DNA of 64,000 bases from Amblyomma americanum (Eukaryota; Arthropoda; Arachnida; Ixodida; Ixodidae), in assembly GCF_052857255.1 (NCBI RefSeq), contig NC_135505.1, forward strand, positions 41,439,864-41,503,863. Reading direction: 5' to 3'. Below are positions 45,603 to 55,350 of the stretch, in pieces. Each line of letters opens with the position of its first letter. Within the stretch, counting starts at the first letter, position 1. Below the pieces are notes generated by a model. That model searched no databases and was not told the origin of the DNA. It worked only from the letters and a program-made list of their open reading frames with translations. The position numbers and the translations under genes are program-made.

Positions 45603-46208
45603 ACACCCGTCCCTCGTATATACGAGGGCCACGTAATCTTCGTACAGATACAAATGCCTCGTCATGGGGATACAATGGCCTTGCAACACGTATTCTGGTG
45701 TGCAGCTAATAGCTCTGAATATGCAGGCTACCTGAATGAACTTGCAACCCTTCAGTGCAGCAAATGCTGCTTCCAAGCACTAAATACCCGGCTGCAGTCA
45801 GTGAAATAATTTTTTTTGCTGCCTTTATTTTATCATTTTGATCACACTACAGTCATTGACTACAGAGGCAGGTGCAGGCGATGATTAATTGATGTCCCTC
45901 AGCATTTCCGACAGGTAGCAATTCAACTGTTCTCCGCATTTTCTCATCCTCGGCAGCTCGTGCAGCTTTGATGTATGCATCAAATGCATCTGAAAGAGTA
46001 TTAATCATGAAAAAATTGAAGACATGCAGGTGCTGTAAAATAAAGGTAATTATGTCGTGCACATTTAAATAAACGAATGCTTTTGTCAGTCAGGAAATAT
46101 ACCTAAATAAAAGAGGCTTACTACCCACAGCTGCTAGTTTTTCTGAGCTCATCCGAGGCTTCTGCATGGCCCAAGCTTAAGGAATTGCCGGCATACAGAG
46201 CCGGCGAA

Positions 46209-46258
46209 GCTCCTTCCCCGAACGCTCTCTTTCCCCGAAGGCTCTTCGGGGAAGGAGC
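46209..46258. repeat. Nested perfect hairpins
   Basis: GCTCCTTCCCCGAA (46209-46222) pairs with TTCGGGGAAGGAGC (46245-46258). Within it, TTCCCCGAA (46231-46239) can instead pair with TTCGGGGAA (46245-46253) across five bases. The two stems are mutually exclusive. Confidence 0.75.
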
Positions 46259-47458
46259 ATCACCAGGAAGAAGCCTCACTTTTGTGGTGCACCCCACAGA
46301 AGTTTTGTGTTGTCCTTGCAAAACAAGGATTCTCGATCAACCTCGGGAAAGAAGCCAGCGCCGCCGCTCTGCACTGACAATTTCCGCTCCCGAGGTGTAC
46401 CTGCAATAAAACAGCTGCACATATGCTTTGTATAAAGCCGTATAACAGATTGGGGAGAGAGTTATTATTTGCCACATTAAAACTGCTAAAAGTCCATTCC
46501 TCACGACTGCGATATGTAACATTACAAAAATGACAATGTTCCTTGCAAAAGCTACTACTGATAAAACATGACACATCGCTCTCTTCTTTGGAGTGAGCAG
46601 CGCCATGGGCCACCAGGTCACGTTTGTGTGCAATCATATAAAGCTGCCTTTGACAACACAGATGAGTCTTTTCATCTCTCGTTCAGGTTGCACTGCACCC
46701 TGGCAAGAGTAATGCTGCCAAATATTCGGAATCACGTAACTAACAGATGAAAGATTATGAATATTTAAAACACAACAATTAAATCTTAGCACAAGAGGCT
46801 GTGCTAATTAGAACATGAAATGTGAGAGGTTGTGGTCATAGTCTAGTGATCTAAGTCTTCATTAAGCAAAGCTGCCCTGAGCTGTCACAGGTTCAAATTG
46901 CACCTGGGGCTCCTGTGCAGGCAATTTTTTTCCGCTCCATGCCATTTGGGTGAAATATTATATGTTTTTCGAGAGGTGTGCACTGATCCTCATCCCAATT
47001 CGTTTCCACAGTTTCTAGATTGTTCGCCTGCAGTTACCAAGGACGAGAGCTAAAAGCATTTCAAGCTTATGAACTAGTTCTAAATATGAGAAGCCATCGT
47101 ACGTGGCCATTGACACCAGAAAGAAAACCTGGATTCCGTGGTGCAGCAGGACACATGCTAGTGGAAGCCTGGAAAGTGTGCAAAGTGTTCGCATTTGCAA
47201 CAAGAGTAATGTACAGTGTCGGTGAAGTCTTAAGGCCAAAGGCTTTTCCCTTCAGCTGCATAACAGAGCCATTAAAACAATAATAAAGACCGAGTGACCT
47301 TTAAATGCTAGCAGAAGGTTTCTTCTTGCGATACAGAAGCTACCAGCTTGACTACAATTTTGAATGATCGCTACATGATCGCTACATTCTAGGAACATTG
47401 ATTTCACTGCATCTGAATGCTGTGGCCTTAACATTTTGACCAAGACTGTACATGATAC

Positions 47459-48657
47459 ATTATAGGGACAGTGAGGAGAACTCTATCAAATTTCATTTGT
47501 AAGCAAAATCTGATAGTTCGGCATTTCATGGCTTTGTTGCCGCTTGTCCGGTAACAAAAGATGCATTTATTTCAAAAAAATTAGGATTCAAAGCTTAAAA
47601 CGTTTTTCTCGCCACTCTGATTCAAACTCAGGAACTCTTATGACATCACGGCGCACTCCTATGACGTTATAGGACGCAGTGACGTTAAATGTGACGTAAA
47701 AGCAGACTCCGTGATTTCTCGCAGCTAGCGGTGCGGTCTAGCAGCAGCCGAAATGAAAGCTACCGCCGCCGCTCGTTGAAGGCATCTATCGGGGGTCGCT
47801 ACCGTTGCTTCGTTTACGTTTGAACCGGCGTCTTGCCAGCATTACAATGGATTCCGTTCCCGAGCCCGATATCAAAATTCTCGCAAAAACTCCGGCCTGC
47901 ATTTCAGCGACCTCATCCCCACAGAGCGTGCGATGCTTTTCTGGGAGCACGGTTAGGTTAGGCGCCGGTGGGTCATTTCCCCCTTCCGCCTTGAGCAGCC
48001 GTTGCAAATTAAGCATCATAACCCCAGTGCGAGCGGCCAGGACAAGGTCGGCCCGTCGCGCCCATCGGAGGCTGGCCGGGGCTTCGGGGCCAGCAGATTG
48101 CGATTCCTAGAACGGTGCGCTTGCACGGTGCAGCAGGCGGCTTTGCAACCGCGCGTTGCAACTTCCACGGTTGCAAGGGCGAAGTTATGTATTTTATTCT
48201 TTGCCACAAAAACGGATGGGTGCTCAAGGGCGCTCGCGTTTAAAGTTGGAGGCTTGAAAGTAAAGCCGACGCTTCAACGGCTTCCGCGCGTCTCCGGCTG
48301 TACGCGGTCTACTGGATCGGGCTCTCTCGCCCACTTGCATGTACTGTGAATGGATTAAATTAGCCGAGAGCTCGAAAAGAGCAGCTCCGCCCAAATGCCG
48401 AAGCTATTGAATGATGTCACAACGCGAACCTCGTCGCGGAACCGAATCGGCCTGGCCGGGCCGGCGCGGCTGGCGCACTCGGCACGAAATAGAGACCTAC
48501 TCAAAGTCTCCGACAGCACGGTCAGAGTGCGCCTAAGCCGCCGATCGCGTCGCCGGTCAAGCGCAGTTGGAGTATAGAGGGTCTCGCTTTGGCAGACGTG
48601 ACGTTGGGGGGCAGCGCGCGCGCGCGCGTTACGCCGGAGCAAAAACGCGCATTTAAG
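47459..48657. repeat. Inverted-repeat arm L1 (pairs with 49695-50902)
   Basis: Its sequence recurs inverted at 49695-50902: outer edge AGGGACAGTGA.GA.AACTCTATCAAAT, then ACTCCGGCCTGCATTTCA (about 47890), CACAGAGCGTGCGATGCTTTT, and an inner edge in CGCGCGCG..CCGGAG..AAACGCGCATT. The similarity is by eye about 85%. It lacks the tRNA-like ends that the other copy has. Neither strand gives a recognisable protein, although several long frames are open. Confidence 0.8.
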
Positions 48658-48904
48658 GGGGACAGAGGAGAAATTGAAGTTGCCTCGTATCGATAGAATA
48701 CCAGCTCCTGATCACAAAAATGCCATTCTTACTGAAAACAAAGCTCTTTTAAGGTAGAAAATAGCAAGGACCAAAATACAGCTATCGCCGCCGTAGGGCA
48801 ATCTCGCAAGTACAAGCGTGATGGCGTCATAGGACAAAGAACGCCACCTTGGAGGAATTTTACCAGGGTTACCATGTCACATTGACACCGCGAATCTCTC
48901 AGGC

Positions 48905-49525
48905 TAACAAATGAAGGTTTCGCGGTTCATTATTGAATTAAGTTTTGTTTTAAATCCGATAGTGCACTTTTATCACACCAGGAAGACCGACAAAAGACAA
49001 CCTGAATGTTGGAAGCAAAGAAAATCAATGCTTAGCGGCGCCACAAGTAGCCAGGAGAGATTTGATTTGTTATGGCGCTTCGCGTCTATGAGCTTTGCGT
49101 GCCCCGTGGTTTTGTTTTTAATGCGCCTCAATTTACAAGTGCCGAACAGCGGAGGAACTCCAAGTGCTGCTTCAAGTGCTGGTTAACCTTTGAAGGAACC
49201 TGTCGAGGCTGGTCAGATGATCGCCACGATCGATGAAAAACTATAATGGCGCGATAGTCGGTGATTGTACAAGGCAGTTCGCAGTATAAAGAGCACTTGT
49301 GTCTTCGCACGCTCGCCCGGCGAACCATTCCAGGCTGTGTCAGTCAACTTCAAACTACTTAACGGAAATTGTTTATTAGGGACGGGAGACAAGGTACAAG
49401 GCAGTTAAGAAAAATTGTTGATGGTTTAGCTGTGTTAGGTAAGGATCTACGTAGCGAAAGCGCGGAGACTTCTGCATCGGAAGAGTGCATTCACTAGGTG
49501 CGCCTTTATTCGTCCTGAAACCTTG
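48905..49525. repeat. Inverted-repeat arm L2 (pairs with 51230-51845)
   Basis: AAGGTTTCGC.GTTCA.TATTGAA.TAAGTTTTGTTT, GTGCACTTTTATC.CACCAGGAAGAC, GGCGCCACA.G..GCCAGGAGAG and the stretch to GCATCGGAAGAGTGCATTCACTAG all recur inverted at 51230-51845. Together with the adjacent tRNA-like block it forms the left arm of a palindrome centred on 49695-50902. Confidence 0.8.
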
Positions 49526-49532
49526 AGCTTTC

Positions 49533-50902
49533 TTGGCGGAGTGGTAGCGTATTCGCCTTGAACGCCAATGACCCTGATTCGATTCCGAGCCTCGGCACAG
49601 GTTTTTTTTTTATTCAGTGAGTGGGCGGAGGGTTTTAGTTTCTCCCATAGATGCCGCCACTGAATATGTTAGTTAGCGGTTAAGCGCAGGCTCTGTTAAT
49701 GCGCGTTTACACTCCGGAGTAATGCGCGCGCGTGCGCTGCACGGCGACGTCACGTCGGTCAATGCGAGACCCTCTATACTTCAACTGTGCTTGACCGCTG
49801 ACGCGTTCGGCGGTTTCGGCGCACTCTGACCACACTGGCGGAGACTTGGAGCATGTCTCGATATCGCGAAGAGTGCGCCGGCCACCGCCGGCCCGGCCAG
49901 ACCTATCCGGCTCCGCGGCGAGGTACGTGTTTTGACGTCATTCAATAGCTTCGGCATTTGGGCGGAGCTGCTGGTTTGGAGCTCTCAGCTAATTTAATCC
50001 ATTCAGAGTACGCACATGAAGGTACATGCAAGTGGGCGAGAGAGCCCGATCCAGTAGAGCGCGTACAGCCGGAAACGCGAGGAAGCCATCGAAGCGTCGG
50101 CTTTACTTTCAAGCCGCCAACTTTAAACGCGTGGGCCCTTGAGCACCCATCCGTTTTTGTGGCCTAGAATAAAATATATAACCTGGCCCTTGCAACCGTG
50201 GGAGTTGCAGCGCGCGTTTGCAAAGCCGCCTGGTGCACCATGCAACCTCGCCGTTCAAGGAATCGCAATCCGTTGGCCACATGCCCCGGCCAGCCTCCGA
50301 TGGGCGCGAAATGCCGACCTTGTCCTGGCCCCTCGCACTGTGGTTATGATCTTTAATTTGCAACGGCTGCTCACGGCAGAAGGGGGAAAGGACCCGCCGG
50401 CGCCTAACCTAGCCGTCCTCCCTCAAAAGCATCGCACGCTCTGTGGGGCTGAGGTGGATGAAATGCAGGCCGGAGTTTTTGCGAGAACTTCGTCGTCAGG
50501 TTCGGGAACAGGATCCACCGTATCGCTGGCAAGACGTCGGTGCAAACGTAAACGAAGCGACGGTAGCGACCCGCGAAAGATGCCTTCAACGTGCGGCGGC
50601 AGTAGCTTTCATTTCGGCTGCTGCAAGACCACACCGCTAGCCGCGAGAAATCACATAGTCTGCGTTTACGTCACGTTTCACGTCACTGCGTCCTGTAACG
50701 TCATAAGAGTGCGCCATGATGTCATAAGAGGTCCCGAGTATGAATCGGAGTGGCGAGAAAAACTTTTTCGACTTCGAATCTAAATTTCTTTGAAATAAAT
50801 GCATCTTTCGCTCCCGGACAGGTGGCAACAAAGCCGTGAAATGCCGAACTATCAGATTTTGCTAACAAACAAATTTGATAGAGTTTTCTTCACTGCCCCT
50901 TT
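49533..50902. mobile_element. Element with tRNA/SINE-like terminal inverted repeats (49533-51081)
   Basis: The left terminus 49533-49694 starts TTGGCGGAGTGGTAGCG (A box) with GATTCGATTCCGAGC (B box) and continues CAGTGAGTGGGCGGAGGGTTT. An inverted copy lies at 50903-51081 (plus strand TCGGAATCGAACC and GCGCCACGGCGGC). Between them is body R1 (49695-50902), the inverted counterpart of L1. On the minus strand, head and body run on without a break, so head plus body is probably one repeat unit. I cannot tell whether this moved as a TIR element or arose from two opposed SINE insertions. Confidence 0.6.
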
Positions 50903-51081
50903 AACAGAGCCTGCACTTAACCACTAACCAACGTATTCTGTGGCGGTATCTATGCGCGCCACTGAAACCCCCCGCCCACTCACTGAATAAAAAGGAAACC
51001 TGTGCCGCAGATCGGAATCGAACCTGGGCCATTGGCATTTGAGGCGGAGACGCTATTACTGCGCCACGGCGGCTTTTTCTT
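50903..51081 (-). mobile_element. Inverted tRNA/SINE-like terminus
   Basis: The minus strand reads GCCGTGGCGCAGTAATAGCG (A box) and CAGGTTCGATTCCGATC (B box), then GGCACAGG, a T-run and CAGTGAGTGGGCGGGGGGTT. Same family as 49533-49694. As a tRNA gene it would not fold well, so SINE is preferred. Confidence 0.65.
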
Positions 51082-51229
51082 TATTGCCTGGCTTTGGCCT
51101 ATAGTATTTAACCAAAAAAACACACAACAAAAAACACATAAAACGCTCTGAACATACGAGACTGTCGTGGTCAGCCAGCGTGAGTCTGGCTTCGTCATAC
51201 AAGCCACGACCACGGCCACGACGGCTCGA

Positions 51230-51845
51230 GGTTTGAGGACGAATAAATGCGCATCTAGTGAATTCAGTCTTCCGATGCAGAAGTTTCCGCGCTTTCGCTA
51301 CGTATATGCTGGCCTAACAGAGCTAGGCCATCAGCATATTTTTCTTATCTGCCTTGTACCTTGTCTCCCGTCTTTGACAAACGATTTTCGTTAAGTAGTT
51401 TGAAGTTGACTGGCACAGCCGGGAATGTTTCGCTGGGCGACCGTGCGAAGATGCAAGTGCTCTTCGTACTACGCACTGCCTTGTACGATCACCGACCATC
51501 GCGCCATCATAGTTTTTCATCGACTGCGGCGATCATCTGACCAGCATTGACAGGCTCCTTCAAAGGTTAACTAGCACTTGAAGCGGCACTTGAAGCTCAT
51601 TTGCTGTTCGGCGCTTGTAAATAGAGGCGCGTCAAAAACAAAACAACGAGGCACACAGAGCTCATAGACGAGAATCGCCATAACAAGTCGACACTCTCGT
51701 GGCCGCCTGTGGCGCCGCCAAGCATCAGCTTTCTTTGCGTCCAACAGTCAGGTTGTCTTTTGTCTGTCTTCCTTGTGGGATAAAAGTGCACTACCGCTTT
51801 TGAAACAAAACTTACTTCAATATTGAACAGCGAAACCTTCCTTTG
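51230..51845. repeat. Inverted-repeat arm R2 (pairs with 48905-49525)
   Basis: Inverted copy of L2; about 145 bp of unrelated sequence (51085-51230) separates it from the tRNA-like terminus. Similarity fades at the GAAACCTTCC sequence near 51840. Confidence 0.8.
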
Positions 51846-51854
51846 TGCATACAC

Positions 51855-52115
51855 GTCACATGAGACATGAAAAAACAGCAATATAATCGCTGCTTGCACA
51901 TTCGTTTCCATTCCGGCAATTGAGGAAGGCTGATTTCAGCAGTGCAGAAAATTAGAACATTGAAGCAGCGATTCTGCAGGCATTTTTCCATGGCTCACGT
52001 GAAGGAAAAGCCCTCTTTGACGTCACAGCCATCGTTCGGCTGTTGAAACCGATACTGAAACAGCATGAGAGGAAAAAATATATATAAATTATTTAGTGGC
52101 CAAAATTAGGTGCCT
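51855..52115. repeat. Palindromic repeat E, copy 1
   Basis: GTCACATGAGACATGAAAAAACAGC-type sequence on the left reads back inverted as CATTTTTCCATGGCTCACGTG..GACGTCA on the right, with AGGAAGGCTGATTTCAGCA in the loop. It ends CCAAAATTAGGTGCCTATAC. A second, split copy lies at 52450-54265. Confidence 0.65.
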
Positions 52116-52127
52116 ATACTTCTTTAA

Positions 52128-52437
52128 GAGACCGGAAGCAGGAAGAGTGGTTGAGGGAACAAACGCGGGTTAATGACATCGTAGCCAAAATCAAGAGGAA
52201 GAAATTGGCTTGAGCAGGGCATGTAATGCGAAGGTAAGATAGCTGCTGCTCCTTAAGGAATTCCAAGAGAAAGAAAGCATAGCAGGGGGCAGCAGAAGGT
52301 TAGGTGGGCGTATGAAATTAAGACGTTTGCAGGCATATGGTGGGCGCACCGGGAGAACACATGGTTAATTGGAGAGACATGGGAAAGGCCTTCACCTTAG
52401 AGTGGGAGTAATCAGGCTGATGATGATGATGATGATT
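52128..52437 (+). mobile_element. RTE/BovB-like LINE, 3' end fragment
   Basis: Reads EEWLREQTRVNDIVAKIKRK, then a stop and AGHVMRR, then remnants including NWRDMGKAFTLEWE, and ends in (TGA)n at 52419-52437. It is the same 3' region as the antisense copy at 11255-11750. It sits between two copies of repeat E. Confidence 0.8.
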
Positions 52438-52612
52438 CTCCTATGACTGCTAAAGAATTTATAATCGAATTTTTTTCTCGTGCTGCTTCAGTTTCAAGAG
52501 CCGAACGGGGACTATGACGTCAAAGTGAGCTTATAGATCACGCGAGGCATAAAAAACTGCGATATAATCGGTGCTGCTACTGTAAGACTGGACATGGGCT
52601 TTAGAATCTACA

Positions 52613-52871
52613 GACGCTGGCGCTCAACGAAGAAGACGACGAGAAGCGCCGAACACAGCGAAGCTCGAGCGCCGAACACTCCAAAGCTCGAGCGCCGAAC
52701 GCTCGGTCGCTCGTGCGTGCTCTGGACTGAACGCGGTCTCTGATCTGTGCCCGGACGGTTCCGCTGGTTGTTCGTGACGCTGTGCTTATTACTGTGCTAG
52801 GCTCTTATTACTGTGGTGTGCTGTGGTGTGCTATGTGTGCTGTATTAGTAGTGTGCTGTGTTCTTATTACA
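52613..52871 (+). repeat. 5' LTR of the gag-only element
   Basis: Begins GACGCTGGCGCTCAACGAAG and ends TTCTTATTACA. It contains a run of GAGCGCCGAAC repeats and TGTGCTG repeats. A 10-bp TGTGCTGTGG-like unit is extra compared with the 3' LTR. It does not start with the usual TG. Confidence 0.85.
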
Positions 52872-52890
52872 AGTGGTGGATTTGCCAACG
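52872..52890 (+). other. Primer-binding site of the gag-only element
   Basis: AGTGGTGGATTTGCCAACG follows the 5' LTR directly. TGGTGG is the complement of a tRNA CCACCA end, as in the other gypsy elements here. Confidence 0.55.
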
Positions 52891-52939
52891 ATCCCTCGCC
52901 CTGGAGCTTCGCATCCGCGCATTGAATACCACCTCTGCA

Positions 52940-53599
52940 ATGCCTGAGACCGTCACCCAAACCGCTTCACCGCTACCGTCGGCTGTCTTCTGTTCCGGCG
53001 CCGCGCGGCAGCGTGACCCGACCATCTTCAGCGGCACAGATGACACGGATGTAGAGGATTGGTTGGCCTCCTATGAACGTGTAAGCGCATACAACAAGTG
53101 GGACGACAGCATCAAGCTCACCAACGTTATCTTTTATCTTAGCGACGTAGCCAATCTTTGGTTTCGAAACCATGAGGCTCACATCTCAAGCTGGGCAGCT
53201 CTAAAAACCAGTCTGACAGAAGTCTTTGGCCGTCCCGCAGTGCGAAAGCTTCGCGCCGAGCAACGCTTGCGAAATCGGGCCCAGCAAACCGGTGAAAACT
53301 TCGCCAGTTATATAGAAGATGTCGACCTCTGCAAGCATGTCAACCCTTCTATGAGCGAGGCCGACAAGATCCGACACATTATGAAAGGCATTGAGGATGA
53401 TGCCTTCCAGATGCTCGTCACCAAAGATCCCCAGACTGACTCCGGTGTCATCGGCTACTGCCAAAGCTTCGATGAGCTGCGCAAACAGCGCCTTTCTACC
53501 CGGCGTGCAGGCTTTCAGGAGGCCGCACTTTGCAGCTTGGCTCTCCCAGGGGACGGTGCTCTCGACCACCACTCGCTCCTCCAGAGCATCTGCGTCTGA
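52940..53599 (+). CDS. Retrotransposon Gag, C-terminally altered
   Basis: 219 residues from the ATG at 52940, which is preceded by a fitting leader; the frame is also open upstream to 52823. Residues about 29-47 read TIFSGTDDTDVEDWLASYE; then AYNKWDDSIKLTNVIFYL, LWFRNHEAHISSWAALKTSL, EQRLRNRAQQTGENFASYIE and DKIRHIMKGIEDDAFQML. This is the gypsy-type Gag capsid that packages element RNA. After DELRKQRLSTRRAG the sequence changes to a short unrelated tail, probably where the rest of gag and all of pol were deleted. No zinc knuckle remains. Confidence 0.85.
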   Translation: MPETVTQTASPLPSAVFCSGAARQRDPTIFSGTDDTDVEDWLASYERVSAYNKWDDSIKLTNVIFYLSDVANLWFRNHEAHISSWAALKTSLTEVFGRPAVRKLRAEQRLRNRAQQTGENFASYIEDVDLCKHVNPSMSEADKIRHIMKGIEDDAFQMLVTKDPQTDSGVIGYCQSFDELRKQRLSTRRAGFQEAALCSLALPGDGALDHHSLLQSICV

Positions 53600-53716
53600 A
53601 GATTCTAAAGCCCATGTCCTGTCTTACAATTGCCCCCGGGCGAAGGGGCACCATCCTGGCGGCCTAGGGCGATGTGACGACGGTGGGGTCGTAGTAAGGT
53701 CTGAGGCTTGTCGTCA

Positions 53717-53965
53717 GACGCTGGCGCTCAACGAAGAAGACGACGAGAAGCGCCGAACACTGCGAAGCTCGAGCGCCGAACACTCCAAAGCTCGAGCGCC
53801 GAACGCTCGGTCGCTCGTGCGTGCTCTGGACTGAACGCGGTCTCTGATCTGTGCCCGGTCGGTTCCGCTGGTTGTTCGTGACGCTGTGCTTATTACTGTG
53901 CTGTGCTCTTATTACTGTGGTGTGCTGTGTGTGCTGTATTAGTAGTGGAATGTGTTCTTATTACA
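53717..53965 (+). repeat. 3' LTR of the gag-only element
   Basis: Same sequence as 52613-52871 apart from a 10-bp indel and a few substitutions; ends TTCTTATTACA directly before the CTACA duplication. Confidence 0.87.
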
Positions 53966-54520
53966 CTACATTTGTCATTCTGACTATTCAGGAAGGCTGG
54001 CTTCAGCACTGTAGTGAATTCAAACGACCAAGCAGCAATTATATTGCATTTTTTCTATGCTTCACGTTACATATAACCTCTCTAATGTCACAGTATTCAC
54101 TCCGCTGTTGAAACCGAAACAACAGGACATAAAAATTTGATTATAAGTTATTTATAAGTCCCATGCAAACACCACATGATTATTCATTCACAGTAGTGTC
54201 GTCTTCATCATTGTAGAGAAGAAAACATGCCACCAAAATTAGGTGTCGATACGTCTTTAATTTATCGTTCGGCTTTTTCAAACTGCCGCGCTCAGAGAGC
54301 TTGTTCGCTGCCAAACAATTCACTCCTGACAGGAAGGTGCATCATGTTCACATGAACTGGTCGCCGCCAGAACCAGCCCGCTGCCAATCATGGCGCCAAG
54401 GGGGTCCATGGATCACAGAAAGCGAGTGCCCTCTGCTGATTTGCGTGCTGTTGCGTTTCATTGCTCGCATGCGTACGGCAGAAATCCGGTCCTTGGGAGC
54501 AAAAGAAAGGACGTTAGTTA

Positions 54521-55071
54521 TGGCCGATTCACACGATGGTCCGTTCGCCCGCGGCCCAGGCATCACGTGTTCATGCGCCACTAAAAACTGGCCTGTGATC
54601 CGATGACGTCAAGCGAATGCGACGGACCAAAAGAGCAGATGACGCGCAGGGTGTACCACTGTTGCCAGATTATTTTAAAGCGTTTGGCAACGCTGGTCAG
54701 ACTGGCTTTTCCTCTCGACCAATGACTGCGATTGAATGGTGTAGGTGCGGCCCTTTGTCCAATTCCTCAATGGCCTGAGTCGTCTTGCTAGCCGAGTCGA
54801 TCGCTTTGTCACGGTACCTAGCGAACGCAGTGCAGCTTGTCAAAACAGCGCGCCAGCTCAACGCCACTCAGCGAAATGCGGCAGCCGAAATACTGGGAAG
54901 AGCGGTGGTTGCCAGAGCTGGCGCGCGCATCTTCGCGGGCCGCGAGGGGAGAGGCACTTGAACTTCCTTGGTTGCCCAGTCGGCGAGCCGACAGCACGCC
55001 TCTCAGTTTGGTGACGCACGAACACGTGATGCGCGGGCCGCGGGCGAACGGGCCGTCGTGTGAATCGGCCA
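54521..55071. mobile_element. Harbinger-type MITE, 551 bp
   Basis: Terminal inverted repeats of about 64 bp (54521-54585 and 55008-55071) start TGGCCGATTCACACGATGG and share GCCCGCGGCCCAGGCATCACGTG-like sequence with few mismatches. TTA stands on both sides (54518-54520 and 55072-55074), the target type of PIF/Harbinger. No transposase is encoded. The source element may be related to the HARBI1-like copy at 22.4-23.0 kb, but the ends differ. Confidence 0.82.
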
Positions 55072-55251
55072 TTATTGAGGGCAGGCGCGCAATCTTGCGC
55101 TCAGATGCATACATCGGCGGTGACAACACAAGTATATGTCCTACAGTGCGTTGTGTGCTGTCGTGAAGTCTGCATGTAAGCGTCAAGATATCCTCATAGG
55201 CATATGTGACGGGCAGTCGCACTCTAAAGACTTGCATTTGACACCACACTG

Positions 55252-55350
55252 GAAGGTTAATTGGAGAGGATTAATTGGACGGACATGGGAGAGGCTTTTT
55301 CCCTGCAGTGGGCGCAGTGAGGTTGATGATGAGGAGGAGGAGGGAAAAAG
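55252..55350 (+). mobile_element. RTE/BovB-like LINE, extreme 3' end
   Basis: ATTGGACGGACATGGGAGAGGC followed by CTGCAGTGGGCGCAGTGAGGTTGATGATGAGG is the last 100 bp of the RTE family seen at 52128 and 11255. Confidence 0.75.

Larger units (their letters stand above)
44978..47458. other. No gene assigned; several small repeats
   Basis: Possible unassigned exons occur on the minus strand: 46035-45853 after CTCTTTCAG (AFDAYIKAARAAEDEKMRRT) and 46390-46130 (HKTSVGCTTKVRLLPGDAPS). I cannot join them to a known protein. Small repeats are listed separately. Confidence 0.35.
52613..53965 (+). mobile_element. Short gag-only LTR retrotransposon
   Basis: 1,353 bp with near-identical LTRs at 52613-52871 and 53717-53965, a PBS and one gag ORF, flanked by the 5-bp target duplication CTACA (52608-52612 and 53966-53970). 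There is no room for pol. LTR differences are few (about five small changes), so insertion is recent for this window. It either derives from a gypsy element by internal deletion or belongs to a lineage that lives off helper enzymes. Confidence 0.88.
52450..54265. repeat. Palindromic repeat E, copy 2, split by a gag-only LTR element
   Basis: The left half 52450-52612 (ACGTCAAAGTGAGC..GCGAGGCATAAAAAACTGCG) and right half 53971-54265 (GCATTTTTTCTATGCTTCACG..TGTCACA) are inverted to each other. The right half also matches copy 1 in direct orientation, down to CCAAAATTAGGTG. Removing 52613-53965 and one CTACA restores the loop. Confidence 0.72.

Noticed and set aside
49533..49610. tRNA gene
   Set aside because: A and B boxes are good but the acceptor and anticodon arms do not pair convincingly and a T-rich SINE body follows.
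50139..50783. 214-codon open frame inside arm R1
   Set aside because: Open, but the other copy (L1) breaks the same frame and no family motif is visible; treated as repeat sequence.
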